Shown here in pieces: positions 63,258 through 64,000 of a stretch of DNA of 64,000 nucleotides (its first letter is position 1; every line of letters begins with the position of its first letter). The DNA is from Aristolochia californica (lineage: Eukaryota > Streptophyta > Magnoliopsida > Piperales > Aristolochiaceae): NCBI GenBank assembly GCA_029961685.1, contig JARWKL010000002.1, positions 17,638,908-17,702,907 on the forward strand. Direction: 5' to 3'. The notes beneath the pieces are model-generated. The model was not told the origin of the DNA, did not search any database, and worked only from the letters and a program-made list of their open reading frames with translations. The position numbers and the translations under genes are program-made.

Positions 63258-64000
63258 GTTGACTCCCAGTCCATAAGTCATTTCTAGCTAAAATATAGCC
63301 CATTACGCATGATTGACCACTACATTAATTGACAACCATCTATGATTGTTAGGTCAACTTTTTGTAAATGGGAAAAATAATGACTTGTTTGACTCGGGTA
63401 AATATCCCACCGCACGTTCACTTGAGAATTTAATGAGCATTTGTTGTTCGCTCAAAGTGGTTTGGATCCATTGGTCATTTGCATCTTTAACATGTTTGGA
63501 TCATGCATATCAATATTTAAAACATGTTAGAATCAATTAGAAATCTCTTTCCAAACCATTAGGGTTGAACTAGTGGAATTTCACAAACTTGGACAGCAAA
63601 ACTTTTGTGCTCGTTTGTGGTGTGTGAATAAATTTTCTATACTTATATTTTTTATTATTTTTTATTCTTTCCATACATAAAATCTAAAATTTTCATTTCT
63701 TTATGATCTATTTTCCTTTATTTTTTGTTTACGAGAAAAATAGAAAGTGAAAACTCAAAGTTTTGAAGAAAAAAGTACATCTAAAATGGAATGGAAATGC
63801 ACAAATGTAGAGAGAGATAATTTCTAAAAGTCTCTGGAACTTTTAGGGATTGTAAATTCTTTAGTTTTAATATATTAGGTTTTACAAACATCGGGAAAAG
63901 GGGCGTGCAGGGTAATTTTAATAGTGTTGACTCCCAATCCATAAGACATTTCTTACAGAAGTCTAGCCCATTACTCATGATTGACCGATAAATCACTTTA
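63258..64000 (+). repeat. Start of higher-order repeat copy D
   Basis: K at 63258 has CTCAAAGTGGTTTGG, ATGTTTGGATCATGC and TTTCTTTATGATC, closely matching K at 44436. L begins at 63926 with AGACATTTCTTAC. The copy continues beyond the window. Confidence 0.85.

Larger units (their letters stand above)
1..64000 (+). repeat. Satellite array, ~675-bp monomer, head-to-tail
   Basis: The whole window is tandem copies of one AT-rich monomer in one orientation. Phased on GTTGACTCCCAATCC, units start at 613, 1279, 1955, 2639, 3316, 3710, 4383, 5033, 5710, 6385, 7059, 7723, 8401, 9076, 9753, 10428, 11090, 11766, 12441, 13119, 13793, 15237, 15907, 16590, 17263, 17938, 18612, 19235, 19911, 20584, 21260, 21512, 22187, 22863, 23516, 24175, 24826, 25487, 26115, 26783, 27453, 28130, 28534, 29209, 29886, 30564, 31207, 31873, 32548, 33206, 34256, 34895, 35568, 36241, 36916, 37593, 38262, 38932, 39780, 40458, 41134, 41810, ~42455, 43088, 43762, 44436, 45113, 45792, 46404, 47083, 47750, 48415, 49093, 49580, 50242, 50910, 51595, 52488, 53164, 53841, 54516, 55182, 55857, 56530, 57194, 57870, 58548, 59223, 59899, 60574, 61225, 61903, 62582, 63258 and 63926. 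The modal interval is 675-676 bp; exceptions are rearranged units listed separately. No gene lies anywhere in the array. Confidence 0.97.

Noticed and set aside
1..64000. Bacterial features (operons, CRISPR array, tRNA, rRNA, prophage)
   Set aside because: The repeats are 675-bp tandem units without short spacers. No conserved RNA genes or long open frames are present, and the retroelement remnant is eukaryotic.

Overview
The window is one uninterrupted block of satellite DNA. A monomer of about 675 bp, roughly 70% A+T by eye, is repeated head-to-tail in a single orientation from base 1 to base 64000. I find no protein-coding gene, rRNA, tRNA or CRISPR array. The only clearly non-satellite DNA is about 480 bp at 14245-14727: one LTR, a primer-binding site and the first codons of gag from an LTR retrotransposon. 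Its primer-binding site matches the 3' end of plant initiator-Met tRNA at 11 of 12 positions. That, with the size and organisation of the array, points to a land-plant nuclear genome, probably centromeric or other constitutive heterochromatin. The species cannot be read from the sequence.

Units were phased on the conserved GTTGACTCCCAATCC motif, and most intervals are 673-679 bp. Units fall into recognisable classes, which I label by diagnostic words: C has GGCCCTTTTGAC; D has GGCATCTTTGAC plus GAGCAATTG; E has CCGATTAATCAC and CCGGATG; F has AATGTCATGTTTGAC; G has GACACTGGTAAAT; H has ATAATCGCTTG and GAGAGCTCG; Bp has CATCTAAGATTG and GCATAAATGTGG; B, K, L, M, N, I, J, P, Q, R, T and U have their own markers. 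The classes recur in a fixed order, which is a higher-order repeat (HOR) of about 19-25 kb.

Layout: 1-5709 holds divergent units I could not place in the order. 5710-21259 is the end of HOR copy A (T U B, then G-H-Bp-C-D type modules, with the retroelement at 14245). 21260-44435 is HOR copy B (K L M N I J P I J Q R ... T U B, then three G-H-Bp-C-D(-E-F) modules). 44436-63257 is HOR copy C (same order, two modules). 63258-64000 starts copy D (K, L). The array therefore has three levels: the 675-bp monomer, a 3.0-4.7-kb module of 5-7 monomers, and a superunit of about 29-36 monomers. Copies differ mainly in module number and in about 15 small rearrangements, some joined in phase (hybrid monomers) and others out of phase at short homologies.

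Each monomer also carries a G-rich purine tract on the + strand just before the phase point, an 18-bp interrupted palindrome about 75 bp after it, and a 10-bp inverted repeat with a 22-nt loop at about +231. All class calls and identities were made by eye, without alignment software.
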